Positions 6,020 to 8,048 of a DNA stretch of 8,048 bases are shown here, in pieces. The notes under the pieces are model-generated. The model was not told the origin of the DNA and searched no databases. It was given only the letters and a program-made list of their open reading frames with translations. The stretch lies in assembly GCA_030146405.1 (NCBI GenBank), contig JASLBS010000013.1:1-8048 (forward strand), given 5' to 3'. The stretch comes from Arthrobacter sp. GTDB lineage: Bacteria; Actinomycetota; Actinomycetes; Actinomycetales; Micrococcaceae. The translations under genes and the position numbers were made by a program. How positions within the stretch are numbered: position 1 is the first letter of the stretch; every line of letters starts with the position of its first letter.

Positions 6020-6032
6020 ACCCGGACCGGGT
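6020..6032. promoter_or_regulatory. Dyad ACCCGG-A-CCGGGT near the kinase promoter -35 region
   Basis: A perfect 6-bp inverted repeat about a single A. It ends 12 bases before the candidate -10 box at 6045 and so covers where a -35 element would lie. It could be an operator. The right arm can also pair with ACCC at 6037-6040. No regulator can be named from the sequence. Confidence 0.35.
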
Positions 6033-6044
6033 GAGAACCCACCG

Positions 6045-6050
6045 TAGACT
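6045..6050 (+). promoter_or_regulatory. Candidate -10 box for the kinase-lipoprotein operon
   Basis: TAGACT fits the TANNNT pattern and is the best -10 candidate between the terminator and the kinase start. It would give a 5' leader of roughly 80 bases ending in the kinase ribosome binding site. No clear -35 hexamer is visible 16-18 bases upstream; the dyad ACCCGG-A-CCGGGT occupies that region. Confidence 0.35.
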
Positions 6051-6082
6051 GGAAGGGACGCTGGCTGCTGGGGTACCGGGGA

Positions 6083-6094
6083 GTCGGAACCGAC
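6083..6094. repeat. Palindrome GTCGGAACCGAC in the kinase leader
   Basis: A perfect 5-bp inverted repeat around AA, 42 bases before the kinase ATG and inside the predicted leader. It is small enough to be chance in G+C-rich DNA. It is recorded because it is one of two perfect dyads in this short regulatory region. Confidence 0.3.
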
Positions 6095-6135
6095 GCGCGC
6101 GCCGAGCAGGCGTGAGAACAGCGGGAGCAGGAGAC

Positions 6136-7668
6136 ATGGAGCAGCAGGCACTGGCCGGGCGGTACGCCCTGGGCCCTCGGGTGGGAACGGGCGGGATGGC
6201 CGACGTCTTCGAGGCCCACGACACCCGCCTGGGGCGCGACGTCGCCGTCAAGATCTTCCGCGCCGGCGGCGCCGACGGCATCGAGCGGGGATCCGCCGAG
6301 GCGAGACTCCTGGCCGGCCTGGACCACCCCGGCCTCGTCCGTGTCCTGGACATGGACACAGGGGAGCAGCCCGGGGACCAGGCCTACCTGGTGATGGAGC
6401 TGGTCCGCGGACCGGATCTGGGCGTCCTGCTGCGCCGGTCCGGACCACTGGGCCGGGAGGATGTCCGGTTGCTGGCACTGGATCTCGCGCGCACCCTCGA
6501 CTACATCCACGGGCGCGGGATCGTGCACCGCGACATCAAGCCGTCCAATGTCCTCACCCGGCCCGCCGAACCCCACGGCGGCCGGTTCGGGTATCTCCTC
6601 ACCGATTTCGGTATCGCCCGGTTCTTCGACGGCGGACGCATGACCGCCACCGGCCAGGTGATCGGCAGCCTCTCCTACTTCAGCCCCGAGCAGGCCCGGG
6701 GTGACGACGTGGGGCAGCCCACGGACATCTACTCCCTCGGGCTCGTACTCATCGAGTGCCTGACCGGTGAGAAGGCTTTCCCGGGCACAGGGGTGGAGAG
6801 TGCGCTGGTGCGCCTGCACCGCGGTCCGTCCATCCCGCGTGCTGCAGGCGCCGGTCTGTCCGCGGCGCTCATGTCCATGACGCTGCACGAACCGGGTGCG
6901 CGGCCCTCCGCCGCGGAGGTGGTCCGGGCCCTGACGGCCCTCGGCCCGCTGCAGCAGGAACCAGGAACCCCGGCCCGCCCCGCGCCTGTCGGCACGGACG
7001 ACACTGCGGCGTCGACGTCGGTCTCCTCGTCGCCTCCATTGTCGTCGCCCGACCCGCCGTCACCTGGCTCGTTCTCGCCTGTCTCGTCGCCACTCGACTC
7101 GATGTCACCTGCCTCGTCGTCGCCTGTCTCGTCGTCACCGTCGGACGGGACCGTTACTGCGGCCCTCGGCTCCCAGACCGAGGAGGGCGCTACGACGTCG
7201 GAGATGGGTTCGGCCACCAGGGCATCGCAGGCATTCCCGGCGTCGACGGCGTCGACGGCGCTCCGCCCTACGCCGGTGTCGGACGCGCCCGAGACCGTCG
7301 CTCTGGCACGATCGGAACCGGCCACGCGGCAGTTCGTGCAGAGCGGGAGTGACGCGCCGGCCCCAGGTGGGGCCGCACCAGGCCGATTCAACGACGGCAC
7401 CCCCATGGACGACACATCGCTGCAGACCCACGGTCACCCGCCGGCTGCGGGACCCAGCGAACCGGCGTCGACCCGGGGAACGCCCCGGAAGCGGGGGCGC
7501 ATCCTTCCGTGGATGATCACGCTCCTGGTCCTCGTGGCACTTGCCACCGCGTTGTGGGTCAGTGGCATGCTGTCCACCGGAGCCGCTCCGGATGTGCTCC
7601 CGCTCCCTGCGGTGTCCGGTGAGCCCGGGGAGAGACTGCAGGAACTCTACGAAAGCGTGCAGCCGTGA
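6136..7668 (+). CDS. Membrane-anchored eukaryotic-type Ser/Thr protein kinase (PknB-like, no PASTA)
   Basis: 510 residues. The kinase domain spans about 8-270: glycine loop GTGGMADVF (17-25), Lys39 in VAVK, helix-C Glu55, HRDIKPSN (131-138, base Asp133), DFG (157-159), a Thr-bearing activation loop (Thr170, Thr172), SPEQ (183-186), Asp197 in DIYSLG and Arg256 in ARPSA, so an active enzyme is expected. The P+1 loop reads GS (177-178) instead of the usual GT. A Ser/Pro/Thr-rich linker (271-455) with SPVSS repeats leads to a basic stretch (RKRGR) and one membrane helix, about 459-479. Only about 30 residues follow outside, with no PASTA repeats. The ATG at 6136 starts just before the domain and has GGGAG 8 bases upstream. 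The stop overlaps the GTG of the lipoprotein gene. Likely a signalling kinase; its ligand and targets are unknown. Confidence 0.92.
   Translation: MEQQALAGRYALGPRVGTGGMADVFEAHDTRLGRDVAVKIFRAGGADGIERGSAEARLLAGLDHPGLVRVLDMDTGEQPGDQAYLVMELVRGPDLGVLLRRSGPLGREDVRLLALDLARTLDYIHGRGIVHRDIKPSNVLTRPAEPHGGRFGYLLTDFGIARFFDGGRMTATGQVIGSLSYFSPEQARGDDVGQPTDIYSLGLVLIECLTGEKAFPGTGVESALVRLHRGPSIPRAAGAGLSAALMSMTLHEPGARPSAAEVVRALTALGPLQQEPGTPARPAPVGTDDTAASTSVSSSPPLSSPDPPSPGSFSPVSSPLDSMSPASSSPVSSSPSDGTVTAALGSQTEEGATTSEMGSATRASQAFPASTASTALRPTPVSDAPETVALARSEPATRQFVQSGSDAPAPGGAAPGRFNDGTPMDDTSLQTHGHPPAAGPSEPASTRGTPRKRGRILPWMITLLVLVALATALWVSGMLSTGAAPDVLPLPAVSGEPGERLQELYESVQP
7075..7134 (+). repeat. Repeated SPVSS codons in the kinase linker
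   Basis: The 15-base unit TCGCCTGTCTCGTCG occurs at 7075-7089 and 7120-7134, 45 bases apart and in frame, coding SPVSS at residues 314-318 and 329-333. The surrounding 296-334 region is almost entirely Ser and Pro. A further tandem GGCGTCGAC at 7239-7247 and 7248-7256 codes an AST duplication. Such low-complexity juxtamembrane linkers are flexible and often phosphorylated; here that is inference. Confidence 0.6.
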
Positions 7669-8048
7669 AATTCCGATGGATGTCGATGGTCCCGGCCCTT
7701 CTCCTTCCCGCGCTCCTGCTCACGGGCTGTAGCGGTGAGGCGCTCGATGCCGCCACCGCCGGCGAGTTCCAGGCGGACGTGCGGCGGATCGCCGAGACCG
7801 CGGCGGCGGGGGATCCGCAGGGAGCCATCACCCTCGCGCGGGCGCTCGAGGGTGATGTGGAGAGAGCCCGTACCGCGGGGAACGTGACGGATGATCGCGC
7901 CACCGTGATCGGGGGTCACATCGAGGCGCTGATCGCGTCGCTCGAGGTCGGTGAGGTGCAGCCGGAGGTGGTTCCCCCCGCGGAGGGCCCGGCAGCACCG
8001 CTACCCGCGCCCGCGCCTCCTGCACCGGATCAGCCCGCCCCGCTGCCG
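7665..8048 (+). CDS. Putative lipoprotein coupled to the kinase (C-terminus beyond window)
   Basis: This frame is open from GTG 7665 to the window edge, 128 codons. The start overlaps the kinase stop (GTGA) and has GAAAG 9 bases upstream, so translation is probably coupled; an in-frame ATG at 7680 is an alternative. Residues 1-22 form a lipoprotein signal: Lys2 and Arg4, a Leu/Pro/Ala hydrophobic core and the lipobox LTGC (19-22) with Cys22 as the lipidated residue. Residues 25-95 look alpha-helical and charged (EFQADVRRIAE..., LEGDVERAR...), and from about 100 the chain is Pro/Ala-rich. It would be anchored on the outer face of the membrane, next to the kinase's short outside tail. I do not recognise a named family. 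Its position suggests a sensor or accessory for the kinase, which is an inference. Confidence 0.8.
   Translation, partial: MKFRWMSMVPALLLPALLLTGCSGEALDAATAGEFQADVRRIAETAAAGDPQGAITLARALEGDVERARTAGNVTDDRATVIGGHIEALIASLEVGEVQPEVVPPAEGPAAPLPAPAPPAPDQPAPLP

Noticed and set aside
6004..6135. Kinase start at an upstream codon near 6004
   Set aside because: That would begin inside the terminator stem and add 44 residues ahead of the kinase domain. The ATG at 6136 has a GGGAG site and starts just before the glycine loop.
5866..6888. Minus-strand open frame spanning the terminator and kinase
   Set aside because: It crosses a strong terminator hairpin and opposes a kinase with intact catalytic motifs; the product shows no family resemblance.
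7665..7730. Kinase and lipoprotein as one gene split by a frameshift
   Set aside because: The downstream frame has its own start, a Shine-Dalgarno-like GAAAG and a complete lipoprotein signal with lipobox directly at its N-terminus, which would be senseless inside a fused protein.
1..8048. CRISPR array, tRNA, rRNA, insertion sequence or attachment site
   Set aside because: No regularly spaced direct repeats of CRISPR length, no transposase or integrase motifs, and no RNA-gene signatures were seen on reading both strands.

Overview
The window is G+C-rich, uses mostly G/C-ending codons and GTG as well as ATG starts, and reads as ordinary chromosome of an actinobacterium. The gene content suggests Micrococcaceae (an Arthrobacter-like genus). 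The clues are a trimeric-type purine nucleoside phosphorylase next to a phospho-sugar mutase, an LpdA-type flavoprotein lacking the disulfide, and a PknB-like membrane Ser/Thr kinase. The genus is an inference from remembered family resemblance. I see no rRNA, tRNA, CRISPR array, insertion sequence or phage gene.

Left part (1-2838, all minus strand): a nucleoside-salvage operon transcribed leftward in the order punA (2038-2838), phospho-sugar mutase (192-1970) and deoC (1-118, cut by the window edge). Together they form one route. PunA phosphorolyses purine (deoxy)ribonucleosides to (deoxy)ribose-1-phosphate, the mutase can move the phosphate to C5, and DeoC splits deoxyribose-5-phosphate to acetaldehyde and glyceraldehyde-3-phosphate.

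Middle part: the divergent gene at 2950-4350 (plus) encodes an LpdA-family flavoprotein, an NAD(P)H-quinone-reductase-like relative of lipoamide dehydrogenase that lacks both redox cysteines. The 111-base spacer between punA and lpdA holds a -10-like hexamer exactly 6 bases before each GTG start, so both genes may be translated from leaderless mRNAs. A long imperfect palindrome follows lpdA. Next comes an MFS transporter of the metabolite:H+ symporter family (4515-5927), closed by a strong bidirectional-looking terminator hairpin (5958-6006).

Right part: a membrane Ser/Thr protein kinase (6136-7668) with an intact catalytic core, a long Ser/Pro/Thr-rich linker, one transmembrane helix and only about 30 extracellular residues. 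Its stop codon overlaps the GTG start of a lipoprotein gene (7665 to the window end). The pair looks translationally coupled and may act as a surface sensor with its kinase. This is the least explained part of the window, but no clearly new system is proven here.
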